64,000 nt of DNA from Shinisaurus crocodilurus. Lineage: Eukaryota > Chordata > Lepidosauria > Squamata > Shinisauridae. The translations under genes and the position numbers were made by a program. The stretch is taken from assembly GCA_021292165.1 (NCBI GenBank), contig CM037878.1:193005118-193069117 (forward strand). Direction: 5' to 3'. Positions within the stretch are counted from its first letter, which is position 1, and each line of letters opens with the position of its first letter. Below, piece after piece: positions 43,504 through 54,202 of the stretch. The notes beneath the pieces are model-generated. The model was not told the DNA's origin. It worked only from the letters and a program-made list of their open reading frames with translations, and ran no database searches.

Positions 43504-43655
43504 CTGGGTTCAGATGACACGACAACCCACCATGGATACAACAATCCCTAGAACAAGCCATGGGTTGTCAGAGTGGCTTGTTGCCCTCAAACAACAAGGG
43601 ATTGGTCTGGGTTCACATGACATGTCAAACAGTCATGGGGTTGCTACCTATTCAG
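43504..43655. mobile_element. Degenerate MITE fragment(s)
   Basis: CTGGGTTCAGATGACACGAC (43504) and CTGGGTTCACATGACATGTC (43607) are direct copies of one terminal motif. ACAAGCCATGGGTTGTCAG and GTGGCTTGTTG between them suggest short inverted arms. The CACACGAC-like ends recall the MITE at 10868. Boundaries are uncertain. Confidence 0.45.
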
Positions 43656-43852
43656 GGAGGGTGGGTGGGTGGGAAAGGGCATTTGTTGCCCCTTTAGTTT
43701 CATATCACATGTGATTACCAAATACCAGTGTATTTAAAGCACATTCATTATGGCTACACTGGTGTTGGTGGGCATTTTGAAAAAAGAGGGCATGTGTCAC
43801 CAGAACAGAGGACAAAAAGGGGCACCAATTTGCATGGGATTTCCATATACTA

Positions 43853-43857
<5 letters not shown>

Positions 43858-43890
<33 letters not shown>
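43858..43890. repeat. (TG)n microsatellite
   Basis: An uninterrupted TG run following ATATATATG. Confidence 0.95.
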
Positions 43891-44033
43891 ACGTGCTCAA
43901 ATTTGGAAATAATTAATTACTATCATTTACATTTCACAGAAGAGAAACCAATTAATTTCCTATCCAAATACCACCAAAATTCTTACCTTAATTTGCTTGC
44001 ACTCCACCTCAAGTCATCCATATTTATTCTCTT

Positions 44034-44300
44034 AGGACGCAATCTTATGCATGTTTAGACAGAAAAAAGTGCTACAACTCCCAGAAACTCCTACAACATT
44101 GCTTGGGGCCTGGGAATTGTAGGCCTTTTTTTTGCCTAAACATGCATAAAATTGTGTCTTTTGAGCACAATCATAAGTGCAATGTTTAGACAGGAAAAAA
44201 AGTCCTACAACTTCCCAGCACTCTAGCTGGGTTAAGCTGGGAGATGTAGGACTTTTTTTGCTGTCAAAACATGCATGGGATTGTGTCCTTATTCAATGCA
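44034..44300. mobile_element. Two adjacent hairpin MITEs of one family
   Basis: First unit: ATCTTATGCATGTTTAGAC and GTGCTACAACTCCCAG on the left arm pair with CTGGGAATTGTAGGCC and CCTAAACATGCATAAAATTG on the right arm. The second unit, from about 44162, repeats the plan (ATGTTTAGACAGGAAAAAAAG against AAAACATGCATGGGATTGTG). They lie end to end, with no spacer visible. No transposase; superfamily undetermined. Confidence 0.65.
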
Positions 44301-44737
44301 TTTACCGCTGGATGATCCAGATCCTGCTCCAAAATAAATTTCCCTTTTACTTTGGGAGGCGATTTGCTGTGTTTTTGTTTGTGACTGTTTTTTACTTACA
44401 CACACACTGTTAGAGTAGGGCTTGGGGCAACCATAAAACTTTACTTGCTTGTAAAGCCCCCAGAGCACTCCCTCCCCGATATTCCTTCAGGAAGAGAGTG
44501 GGTTTCCTTCTCTTTCTTTGTTTCAGAATAAGAAGCAGAGATGGCAAGACCAGTTCTCTTCCCCCCAGCCCTCCACGCTACAGTCCCTGACGGTCTTAAG
44601 TCTGTCCTAATGTAAGTTGCAGGCAGGCATCACCTTTAGCAGAAGGTGTTGCCCTGCCCACCCTTTACTGTCAGAAAGAATATGCTGGGGAGCTTGACTC
44701 AGGTTGTGGAGATTCAGTAGAACTCCACACACCACCG
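44301..44737. other. No gene seen
   Basis: Unassigned sequence with no recognised element. Confidence 0.4.
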
Positions 44738-44944
44738 CCTCCTCTTGCAAGGAACCCAAGGCAGCTTACAGGGTCCTCCTCCTCTCCATTTTATCCTCAC
44801 AACAACCCTGTGAGGTAGGTTAGTCTGAGAGTCAGTGACCAGCTCAAAGTCACCCAGTGAGCTTCATGGCTGAGTTGGGACTAGAACCCGGATCTCCTGA
44901 GTCTCAGTCCAACACTCTCACCACTACGCCACAGTGGCTCTCTT
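44738..44944 (-). mobile_element. tRNA-derived SINE (family T), copy 2
   Basis: Reverse orientation: GCAAGGAACCCAAGGCAGC begins the tail side, and the A box (complement of CCACTACGCCACAGTGG) and B box (complement of GGACTAGAACC) lie at the right end. The AT tail has been lost. Confidence 0.88.
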
Positions 44945-45159
44945 GGCAAGTTGATGAGTTGGTGTTAGCAGCAGCCACCCAATTAACATGCAACAGTGGT
45001 TGCCTGGCTCTCAAGCCATTTCTGAAAGACCTGAGCACTGCTGCTGCCTCTGCTGCCACAGACACACACTCACAAAACAAAGGGAACGCAGGAGCAGCCT
45101 CTGATGTCTTCCTTCTATGTCCCTCCCAAAAGCACTGTGACTGGAACTAACAAGGAGAG

Positions 45160-45297
45160 CCTTTTTTCTCTTTTGTTGAAATTGCACAATAATAAATAAA
45201 TAAATAAATAAAAGCAGAGCCCTGGTAAAGTTATACTCTGGTTGAAAGCTACCTCCTCCTCCTCCCCCTTTCCCCAACCTGGTGTTTTCTTTATATG
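45160..45297. other. No gene; (AAAT)n near 45190-45212
   Basis: A short spacer between two family T SINEs containing AAATA tetramer repeats. Confidence 0.5.
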
Positions 45298-45343
45298 GGA
45301 GCCAGTGTAGCATAGTGGTGAGAGTGCTGGACTGGGACTAGGG

Positions 45344-45451
45344 CAGTGTTTCTCAACCTTGGGTCCCCAGATGTTTTTGGCCTACAACTGCTGGGGCATG
45401 CTGGGAGTTGTAGGCCAAAAACATCTGGGGACCCAAGGTTGAGAAACACTG
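45344..45451. mobile_element. hAT hairpin MITE (family C), 108 bp
   Basis: CAGTGTTTCTCAACCTTGGG and its complement end the element, and the arms pair almost perfectly through GTTTTTGGCCTACAACT. The flanks GACTAGGG (45336-45343) and GAATAGGG (45452-45459) match at 7 of 8 bases. The CAGTG-TTCTCAACC terminus resembles the Charlie group of hAT elements. Confidence 0.9.
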
Positions 45452-45603
45452 GAATAGGGAGATCCGGGTTCTAGTCCCCGCTCGGCCATGAAACCCACTG
45501 AGTGACTTTGGGCCAGTTACTGACTCTCAGCCTAACCTACCTCACAGGGTTGTTGTGAGGATAAAATGGAGAGGAGGAGGATTGTGTAAGCCGCTGTGAG
45601 TTC

Positions 45604-46444
45604 TGTAGCAGACGGGACCCCTCACTCCAAAGCCCACACCCTCAATGTGTACTTCGCTCTCACCAAGTGCCCCCTTGTATGGGTCACTTCAGACTTGAAG
45701 CTGTCTTTTTAAGTTGTGTTTGCCGATTATATGTCTTAGGTCTTATATGTAGCTGTTCACCCATGTTTGTTTTTATTAAGAGCAGTTTGTTTGATTTGAT
45801 TACTTGAAGCAGGGTGCCCCTCCGTTAATTCACTTCTTACTTTCCTGTCACCAGTCAGACTCTGGAGAATTAGAACTTTGAATAAAAAGGTTGATTTATT
45901 GTTCTAACAAAGTCTCTAAACTGATATTCAACTCAGGAACAGATAACTTGGACTTTTCAACAGTTACATTCAAACTTGTTCTTTGCCTAGATTCAGGTTA
46001 AAGGCAGGCAGATGTTATACAGTGCTCTTTGTATCAACTTGGCTTGGTTACTTGAAAGTTACAAGTAACTTACTTGAAAGTTAGGGAACTTAACTGTCCC
46101 TCACACTAGTCCAGAGTTTCTCCTTCTTCCTCAGACAGAAGGTCCTTCATTCCCTAAGTGGAGACTCCTGTGAATTGTTCTACACTAACACCTTCACATT
46201 TGCTTTCTCACAACTTAGTACTAGATTTCCGGTCTGAACTCTTCTCTTCAGTACCACCTTTCCCTGCCTACTCTACTAACCTTCCACTCCCTCTCTCACT
46301 CCAACCCACTCTCTTCCCCAACTGACAACCAACTCCCTTAACTGTCAACTCCCTGGGGTTCTATGCTCTCGGCTTCAACCAATCAGAGCCTCTGGAATGT
46401 TCAGGTTGGCCCCTCCCTGGGCTTCTGCCTGTCACTCCACCACA
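45604..46444 (+). mobile_element. Probable solo LTR, 841 bp
   Basis: The insert starts TGTAGCAGACGGG and ends CTCCACCACA, i.e. TG...CA. It is flanked by AGTTC (45599-45603) and GGTTC (46445-46449), a 5-bp TSD with one mismatch. AATAAA occurs at about 45892. A solo LTR is what recombination between the two LTRs of a Gypsy-like element or endogenous retrovirus leaves behind. No internal coding region is present, so the family cannot be named. Confidence 0.72.
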
Positions 46445-46508
46445 GGTTCCTTGCAGGAAAAAAGGCGGAGTATAAATATAATAAATAAATAAATAAATGG
46501 GGAACTTG

Positions 46509-46509
46509 G

Positions 46510-46537
<28 letters not shown>
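46509..46537. repeat. (TA)n microsatellite
   Basis: An AT dinucleotide run beside the SINE tail. Confidence 0.92.
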
Positions 46538-46539
<2 letters not shown>

Positions 46540-46540
<1 letters not shown>

Positions 46541-46855
46541 TCAGCTCAATTCAGCTCATGATTCAGAATTTTTCTGAATCCAATATAACCCCCTAATGTC
46601 TCTGGTTTATCCCTGTTAAAAATCAGCTCATAAGAGGCATGAAATAAGGGTTTGGGGAGTTCAGAATGGCCTAATAAGTTACGGGTGTAGAAGAATGGCA
46701 AAACTAGCAAAGGACCAAGGATTCTTCTCTTTATCTTTGACTTCTCTCCCTCCGTCCGTTCCCTCCCTCTTATTATCCACATTCAGTCCTTCATTAACTC
46801 CTTCATTAAGAAATGAAAATAAATAAATAAATCGTGTCATTTCTCCCTTTACAAC
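46540..46855. other. No gene seen
   Basis: Unassigned; short AAAT repeats near 46818. Confidence 0.4.
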
Positions 46856-46859
46856 ATTG

Positions 46860-47288
46860 CAAAAATATGTCCCTTCCTCTCTGTCCCCTTAGCAACGATC
46901 CTGTTCTTTGCCCTAGTCATTTCTCACCTAGGCTACTAAAATTTCCTCCTGTCTGATCTTCCTTTGTCCCCTCACATCTGTGCTGCCAAAATTATTCACC
47001 TCACTGGTAATGTGAAACGCATACCCCCTTGAAATTCTTACACTGGCTTCCTGTTGGTTCAACCTACGTACTCATTGCCATGCCTTACTGCAACTAAGCT
47101 ACACATGTGGCTGAAACAATTGTACATTAATTTCCTGTTACCCCTCCTTCACTCTTCTCCCCTTCCTCTGGTGCTTCTGCTATGTTGAAATTTAGATTAT
47201 AAGCTTCTTGGAGCAGGGATCTCTTGCACTCCGTAAAGCACCATGCACACTGACGATGCCATATCAATCAATCAATCAATCAATCAAC
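46860..47288 (+). mobile_element. Ancient L3/CR1-type LINE 3' end
   Basis: CTAGGCTACTAAAATTTCCT, TTACACTGGCTTCCTGTTGG and TTATAAGCTTCTTGGAGCAG appear in the order expected for an L3-like LINE 3' region. It ends AAGCACCATGCACACTGACG followed by an (AATC)n tail at about 47267-47287. Divergence is high and no frame survives. Confidence 0.65.
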
Positions 47289-48615
47289 ATCCTAGGAACC
47301 GGGAAGTATCCAAAGAGCCATCAAAACATCCTTCAATCCCTTGAGTAAATATATTGCCTTACTCATGATTTTGAGTGCTAGGGGGAAATTAAAAACTTAG
47401 TAGTGGCAAGGAAGGCAGAGGTGGATAGCTGTCTGATTTGCCTAGCAGTGGCTGGCTGCCAATTTAGCAGTGGTACTGAAACTGATGGGGCAACAGAGGA
47501 TTGGGCTACTTGCCTACAAACCATTATTGAGTGTAGGAAAAGATCATAGCAACTCTTCCTCTACAGTCATGTATTTCAGATGCTGGATACATAGGCTGAT
47601 ACTGCTGAAGTGCTAATCAAGTCAAATGGCTTGGTATACTAACCTCAGTAATGTTGAAATAATAACAGTAGCATTAATACAGAAATAGTATGTCCTGCTT
47701 GGCACATTAAAAGGTGGTGGTAGGGAGGTCAGAAATGCTCAAAACCTGAAAAAGTTATTTGATATATAGAACTCCACAATGTAATGTCTCATCACCAACA
47801 TAGTAATGTATCACTGTCATATTGTAGAATAATGGGGTTATAAAAATAAGAAACAGCTGGTGCTATATATAGGAGACTAACAAATAGCAGACCTATATTT
47901 CTGTGCAGCTCTAAAAGCAAAAAATGACTTGTGTTTCTCAAAGGTTTATATATACAAATTATCTTAGACCAACACACACACTGTCTACAAGCTGAGTGAC
48001 TATTCATCATAAAATCAGGACAATTTGGCCTATGAGCCTATTGATAGGAAACTTGCCCGGAGAATCTACTTTGAGTGGTGTAATCTTACTCAAATTTGTG
48101 AAAATTCTCATGAAGAATGGCTCAATTATAGCGATTTTTTAAAATGTGCATGGAAAGATAAGAATCCCATGTTTGAAACCATTTTTTTAAGACTTGAATT
48201 TTATTTACGTTTTCCGGATAAAATAACATTTTTAAAGTAGAAGAAATGGATGGTATATGGAATGAATGTATCAACGTAACACTTGTAAGCTGTTATACAA
48301 CAATTATATATTATTTAAAAGTATCCCCCCGCCTGATTACCAACCAACATAACACATTACCATCTACACTTACTTAAATTCCTGATTTAAGCAGTGTAAA
48401 TTCTGCAATCATTCACTGATATTGTAGAGTTTTCACCAAACCAGCTAAAGGCACATCTATTATGTTTTTCTTAAGTTGTGACATTTCAGTGTTATCATTT
48501 TAAACCAGACATTGAAGTAAGGTCAAGTAAAGCAATTCAGGTCTGTTCAGCACATTGAACCTTCTTTGGTGGAACCTGCCTAACAAAAATGGCCATTACC
48601 AGAGTGAGTAGACTC
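47289..48615. other. No gene seen
   Basis: A 71-codon frame at 48025-48240 (LARRIYFEWCNLTQICENSH) has a protein-like look but no family I recognise and no splice sites I could support. The rest is AT-rich and unassigned. Confidence 0.4.
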
Positions 48616-48619
48616 TGTG

Positions 48620-49110
48620 TGTGTGTGTTGAAACGTATACATATATAGTGTGTGTTGTCACTTGCATTTGCATGTGGTGTCTTGTACTGTATGGTTTTGT
48701 GCATGGTGTGCTGCTGTGTATGTTTGCGTGTGACAGGCATGTCATGTGCTGCTGCATGTTGTTGTGTGTATTATAAAATGGTATCTGGTTCATGTGCTCC
48801 CATTTGGAGTAATGCTGTGTGTGTTTTTGTGTGGCTGCATGCCTCAGTGCTGTTGCGTATAGCATGCCCCTGCATGCTGTTATGCATGCTTACATGCGGC
48901 ATGTTAGAGAATGTGTTCTTGTGTGGTGTTCTTTTATGTATCTTTGCATTCTGCTCCTGCATGTTGCTGCACATGTTTGCATGTGTGTTGCTGCAAGGCA
49001 TGCTACTCCATGTGTCTGAATGTGATGTGCTACAGCAAGTGTTTGCATATAGCATGTTGCTGTGTGTTTCCATGTGTTGTTCTTCTGTGTCTGTTTGCAT
49101 GTAAAGTGAT
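48620..49110. repeat. Degenerate TG-rich minisatellite
   Basis: Variants of TGTGCTGCTGTGTATGTTTG, GCATGTTGCTG and GTTTGCATGTG recur throughout at loosely 20-30-base spacing. The cysteine/valine/histidine-rich frames on both strands are consequences of this repetition. Confidence 0.65.
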
Positions 49111-49640
49111 CCTGCCCATTGCTCCCTGTGTCATCTTAATTACTGAGTTACCTTGCTATGGGTGGTGTGTTGCTTCTCAGTAAGAAATAGACCAAAGAAG
49201 TGAAAGACTGATATCTTTTATCTTTACACATTTGGTCTACTAATTATACATTTCCTCTTTTTTGGGTGATTGATAAGTGGCCACCCTAACTTTCTATGAT
49301 GGGGGGGGACGTTTTAGAGCAAGCCCATGTGAATTGGCATCCATGGCTGTATCTGGTGGAAGAAAAAGGAGGAGGAGGAAAAGGAGGAGGAGAAGCGGCA
49401 TTAGGAACACACTACATAAAGCTGAGCATCAAGTGTGGCTTGGCCCTGAACTTCAATGAACTTCAATGAGCAGTTAGTGAATAGGAAGTAGAAAGAGCTG
49501 GAAGCTACATCATTGATTTCTTCAATAGCCTATTTGTGAGCTTGGTCATACAGTCATTTATGAGGACCTAACACAGAAGCTTGCTTGCTTTGAGTGTTGC
49601 AAAGGCGAGAGGGGAAATAATCTCAAACAAAACATTGTCT
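49111..49640. other. No gene; GGA-rich run near 49361-49395
   Basis: An AAAAGGAGGAGG-type purine tract is the only structure seen. Confidence 0.45.
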
Positions 49641-49645
49641 GCTAG

Positions 49646-50140
49646 GGATGCATGAGATTATTTTTTTTGCTCTTTGAAAAAATATACAAAACTGCCCCCA
49701 CTTGCAACCCTGAACGTATTGGGGCTCAGATCCCACCTCTGTCTTGTGGGCAGGTTTTGGGGGCAGGTTTCTTGTACTTTGCCACAGCTCAAATAGTAGC
49801 CATTTCGTGGTGGTGCCCAGTACATTTTTGTCAAATTGCCAAATGTCCCCACGACCCCAAAAGTTTACCTATTTATTTATTTTATTTTATTATATTTATA
49901 CCCCACCTTTTTTCCTGCAAGGAACCCAAGGCGGCTTACATAATCCTCCTCCTCCTCCTCTCCATTTTATCCTCAAAACAACCCTGTGAGGTAGGTTAGG
50001 CTGAGAGTCAGTGACTGGCCCAAAGTCACCCAGTGAGTTTCATGGCCGAGCGGGGACCAGAACCCGGATCTCCCAAGTCCCAGTCCAACACTCTCACCAC
50101 TACGCCACACCACTTCAGCACACTCTCACCACATATCCCT
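49646..50140. mobile_element. Degenerate hAT-like element split by a SINE
   Basis: TAGGGATGCATGAGATT begins it, and CACATATCCCTGG near 50130 is a possible opposite end after the SINE at 49869. AAATTGCCAAATGTCCCCAC resembles part of the 1.15-kb hAT at 26624. No TSD matches. Confidence 0.45.
49869..50112 (-). mobile_element. tRNA-derived SINE (family T), copy 4
   Basis: A minus-orientation copy with an intact tail (TTTATTTATTTTATTTTATT, then TTATACCCCACC) and head (complement of GAACCCGGATC and of CACTACGCCACACCA). Confidence 0.9.
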
Positions 50141-50143
50141 GGT

Positions 50144-51425
50144 GTAGGGGGACCTCTCCACCATGCAATCAAACATCCTGCCTTTGAAGTGTTCTCAACT
50201 GAGCTGTGAGGGTCATTGTGCAAATGTCCAAACACATTTGTGTATGATGGGGTGGAGCCTGCTATCATTATGCTACCCCTACATGCACTCATTCTACACA
50301 GTAGAACCACTGAGAAAGCCTACGTTCATATGCCCTGAAACCCCATTCCATGAAATGAATCATAATTCCCCCCCAAAATGCTATTGCAATCTGTCTTTTC
50401 CCCTCACACTCCTCGTTAATCCAGTTTTAAGTTTAGCACCTTGCCCTTGTTGGTTGAGTTTGGGGTATTTTTTAAAGCTGCATGACAGAATTCTAGGCAA
50501 TCTTATTTCAACACTGTAATACAAAGAGACCTGAGCTAAACAGTGAAATGAATCCTTCATTGACTTGTGCAGTATTAGTGTTTATGAATTCTCTCAGTAA
50601 CCAGTTCAGAAAACAAATGTCTATACCTGTTATAGATTCCATTTATATACATCAGTTGTTTGCCAAAATAAGTCAATACTGAGTTCTTTTTCACCTTGCA
50701 ACATGCAAATTAGAGTCCATTTAGTCCTTTCTAGATGAAGGCTCAACATGCCTCGGGCAGCAGTAAATATTTTAGAAGATTTAAACAATGTGCATATAGG
50801 CAGCAAAAGAAAGAAAGCAGGCTTGTATGTCTCCTGCTATGTACGACTAAGTTTACTCTTAAGAAAGGTGCTGCTCAGTTAAGATATGAGTTGTTTCTTC
50901 TTATTATCCATCGAAAATTCATGGCAGTGAATCAATCAGTCAATTAGCTCAAAATGAAAAGAAAAAAATATTTTGTCTTATTTTTGTATCAAAGCTCAAT
51001 AAAATAATTAACGGAAAAGACAGAAAAGTGGACAATTCATTTTTGCTTTATTTATTTTTTATAATATGAAGATGGAGTTTCACTTTACCAAATGAATGCT
51101 AAGTCCTGAGGCTGGCTCCAGATTTGAAGGGGCACTTAGCAAATTGTCCCCTAGTATGCCCCCTCCTACTGGAGCTGCACTTAATGCTACATCCCATAAT
51201 GCTACATCAGGGGCATTGTGGGAAATCTAAATGGCAGTTTGGCACATATGAGATGACCCAGGGCAGGCAGTGTGGTGGCCCCTGCCAGTGGGCAGGGACC
51301 ACAGCCTTGGCTCAAGGATGTCACATGCCAACACTGGGCCTGTTTTGATCTTTATATTTTGCTGTTTCATGGCTCAGTTCTATGAAATACTCAGTTAGGA
51401 GGATATAGTCAAAATTTAGTTTTAA
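50144..51425. other. No gene seen
   Basis: A 118-codon frame at 50163-50519 shows no recognisable domain. The rest is unassigned. Confidence 0.4.
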
Positions 51426-51429
51426 AGCA

Positions 51430-51478
51430 TGTATTGTATTGTACTGTATTGTATTGTATTGTATTGTATTGTATTTAT
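51430..51478. repeat. (ATTGT)n microsatellite
   Basis: About eight pentamers with one ACTGT variant; it adjoins the tail of the next SINE. Confidence 0.93.
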
Positions 51479-51708
51479 TTATTATTATATTTATACCCCG
51501 CCTTTTTTCCTGCAAGGAACCCAAGGCAGCTTACATGGTCCTCCTCCTCCTATCCACTTTATCCTCACAACAACCCTGTGATGTAGGTCAGGCCGAGAGT
51601 CAGTGACTGGCCCAAAGTCACGCAGTGAGCTTCATGGCCAAGTGGGGACTAGAAACTGGATCTCCCAAGTCCCAGTCCAACACTCTAACCACTATGTCAC
51701 ACTGGCTC
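51474..51708 (-). mobile_element. tRNA-derived SINE (family T), copy 5
   Basis: Minus orientation: TTATACCCCGCCTTTTTTCC at the tail side and the complement of CACTATGTCACACTGG at the head. A/B boxes are slightly mutated. Confidence 0.9.
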
Positions 51709-51709
51709 T

Positions 51710-52740
51710 CTGTAAGAGCATTTTGTGCAGTTACTTTTTGTTATGTTTCGCAGGAACACAGAAAACTGCCTTATGTTAAAATATCGGATAGAAGTAACCC
51801 AGCCCACCCATTCACATACATATCAAACAACTCATCTAGGCTATGGTGCATTCTACAGCTATGTGACAGGTAAGACTTTGAGCATGCCACTATATCACCC
51901 AATTTTATCACAAAAGTTGTATTATCTTTTGTTACAATAATGCAAGGTTAAGGGCCATCTTCTAAGTGCACATGAGATACCGTATTAGGAAATTGTGTTG
52001 GAACAGCAATCGCAACACAAAGTCTAACACTAGAACTTTGCACTGATGTTGTAGAAAACTTTCAGTGACATCACAAGAACACACCATAGTACAAATAGTT
52101 GAAAGCAAAACACCAGTTTTTATAAGACTTTTTAATAAAAAATATATAATGGATGGTTTTAACTATTAATTTTATGCAGTGCAAAAGAAAGCTGTTCGCT
52201 GAGTAGGCATTAACCAAAAGTAAATGTATTAGAAGGCTCCACATGTTCAATCAAGAATTTGCAGAGGCCAATCTATTTGTAAGAGGAAACATAACACTTA
52301 ATATAGTTTCTTTTTTTTATTTTATTACTCACACATCTAGAATTTCCCATGAGAACCAACAGATTGAGCAGCTTGATGAACTATCTAAAGTAAGCAGCCT
52401 CAATAGTGTATTTTCTCTGCTGAAAAATAATTATAAAGCAAGCCATTTTAAAACATTATTTCTATCAAAGTCTCTGACACTGCATTATAAAATCAACAAG
52501 AAATTGCTGATGTTATCAGTGATGTGTGCAGCCCAATATAGAAACCAACCTCACATCCTGTAGAAAGATAATTCCAGGTCCATTACATCCCAACTACAGG
52601 CACTGCAGAATTTCAAAAGCTTCACCAATTAAGGTAGCAACCTGGGAGTAATTCCACTGAACTCAATGGGGCTTACTTATGAGTAGACAGGTATAGGTTT
52701 GCACTGTAAGGCTGCTATATGAACCATTTTGAAAAACTAG
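51710..52740. other. No gene supported; 106-codon frame at 52243-52563
   Basis: The frame contains ISHENQQIEQLDELSKVSSL, which looks mildly helical, but I recognise no family and see no splice context. At 51746-51775 a short GGAACACAGAAAACTGCC resembles the CR1-SINE tail of 11401. The remainder is AT-rich. Confidence 0.35.
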
Positions 52741-52744
52741 GCTA

Positions 52745-53072
52745 GGCATGTGATTCCTTCACACAGCATAGATAAGCTATGGATTTTGCTACCACAGGAT
52801 GTAGAGATGGCCACAAACTTGGATGACTTCAAAAGGAGACAAATTCACGGAGGATACGGCTCTGCTACTGGTCATGATGGCTATATATTACCTCAAGTAT
52901 CAGAGGCAGTATGCCTTTGTATGTCAGTTGCTGTGAAACACAAGCAGGAGGGTGCTATTGCACTCATGTCCTGCTTGTGGGCTTCCCAAAGGCATTTACT
53001 TGGCCACTGTGCATACAGAATGCTGAACTAAATAGACCATTGATCTTATCTTGCAGGGCTTTTCTTATGTTC
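52745..53072 (+). mobile_element. CR1-type 3' end
   Basis: ACTTCAAAAGGAGACAAATT, AGTATCAGAGGCAGTATGCC, ACTCATGTCCTGCTTGTGGG and GAATGCTGAACTAAATAG appear in the same order as in 27905-28141, ending TTCTTATGTTCTT. Confidence 0.82.
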
Positions 53073-53159
53073 TTCCCAATCAGATGAAGACTGAAATGGT
53101 TTTATCAGTCCACTGAGGGGAAGAAGGACCAAAAGACATGCATGTAGAACAGTTTCTAA

Positions 53160-53850
53160 TTAGGGATAGGCGAACGAGCGATGTTTGAGATCTCTAGGAT
53201 TCTCCAAACATCATGTCACTGCTTGTCTTATGCCTGATTCCTGTTCATGCTTGTGATCACTGCTGTGCTTGCTCTGTTTGAATGGGAAATTTTTGAGCAG
53301 TGATCAAATGGGAGATTTGTGCAAATCTCCCCAAATCTCCTAATTTGCACAAATTTTCTCCATAGACTAAAGCAGGGCTGATTCAGCCCACTGTGGAAAT
53401 TTGTGCAAATCAAACTGTAAACTGGGATTCTGGGAATGAGATGAACATGAGCACATGTTCAACTATTTACAAATATTTTCAGCAGGCATGTGCTCGTGCT
53501 CACACTTGTGTACGGAGCTTCGAATGGGGTATGCTCACATTAGGGGTGGGCGAACTCACTGTGCCCCATCTCTCTGGGTGCTCGCTGAGCACCCATGCCA
53601 CGCGATCTGTTCCACAGCGCTCAGTGCTCAGTGGACTTCCGGGTCCCCAGTGCTGCGTTTTTTTTCATAAAAGTCAAGGTAAATTGCCTTAAAACAGCCA
53701 CCAATAGGCTCTTCGTGGCTATTTTAAGGTAGTTTACCTTGGTTTTACGTAAAAAAGTTTTTAAGTAAAACCAAGGTAAACTACCTTAAAATAAAAAAAC
53801 ACAGCACCGGGGAGTGGACCCAGATGAGAAAATTCTCATACATCCGTATA
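53160..53850. other. hAT-like debris with a perfect 28-bp hairpin
   Basis: TTAGGGATAGGCGAACGAGC (53161) and TTAGGGGTGGGCGAACTC (53540) look like left ends of related hAT elements. At 53721-53748 a 28-bp arm is the exact reverse complement of 53765-53792, with a 16-base loop. Right ends and TSDs were not found. Confidence 0.5.
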
Positions 53851-53962
53851 AGCAGTTTGGGAATAGGAACCAAACCTCAGCTGATTAAACTCAGGGACAA
53901 AGGGTTTTAAAATTAGCTCAGAAACAAAGGACTTAGAAATAAGGGAAAGAATAACAGAACTG

Positions 53963-54066
53963 TAGGAACATACTAGGTCAGGCTATTTGTCCATCTAGGC
54001 CAGTATAGTCTGCTTTGACTAGAAACAGATCTCCAGGGTCTCAGGCTGAGACTTTCACATCACCTG

Positions 54067-54103
<37 letters not shown>

Positions 54104-54202
54104 TTACTACTAATAAAAAACAAACAAACTTGGAGATATAGACATTGAAACTGGGACCTTCTTCATGCATGGCATGTGCTCTACCAATGACTTATGGCCC
54201 CT
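53963..54202 (-). mobile_element. tRNA-derived SINE with CR1-type tail, copy 2
   Basis: Minus orientation of the 11401 family: GGAACATACTAGGTCAGGC at the tail side and the complement of GTGCTCTACCAATGACTTAT at the tRNA-like head. A (TC)n run at about 54070-54100 interrupts it. Confidence 0.75.

Larger units (their letters stand above)
45298..46499 (+). mobile_element. tRNA-derived SINE (family T), copy 3, broken by two insertions
   Basis: SINE pieces lie at 45298-45343, 45460-45603 and 46445-46499. Removing the hAT hairpin and the LTR-like insert restores a normal family T SINE ending GGTTCCTTGCAGGAAAAAAG and (AAAT)n. Confidence 0.88.

Noticed and set aside
42938..43714. 258-codon open frame
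   Set aside because: It crosses a dispersed repeat and a MITE fragment, has no recognisable domain, and competing frames of similar length overlap it.
48652..49104. 150-codon cysteine-rich frame resembling a secreted or membrane peptide
   Set aside because: It is the translation of a degenerate TG-rich minisatellite.
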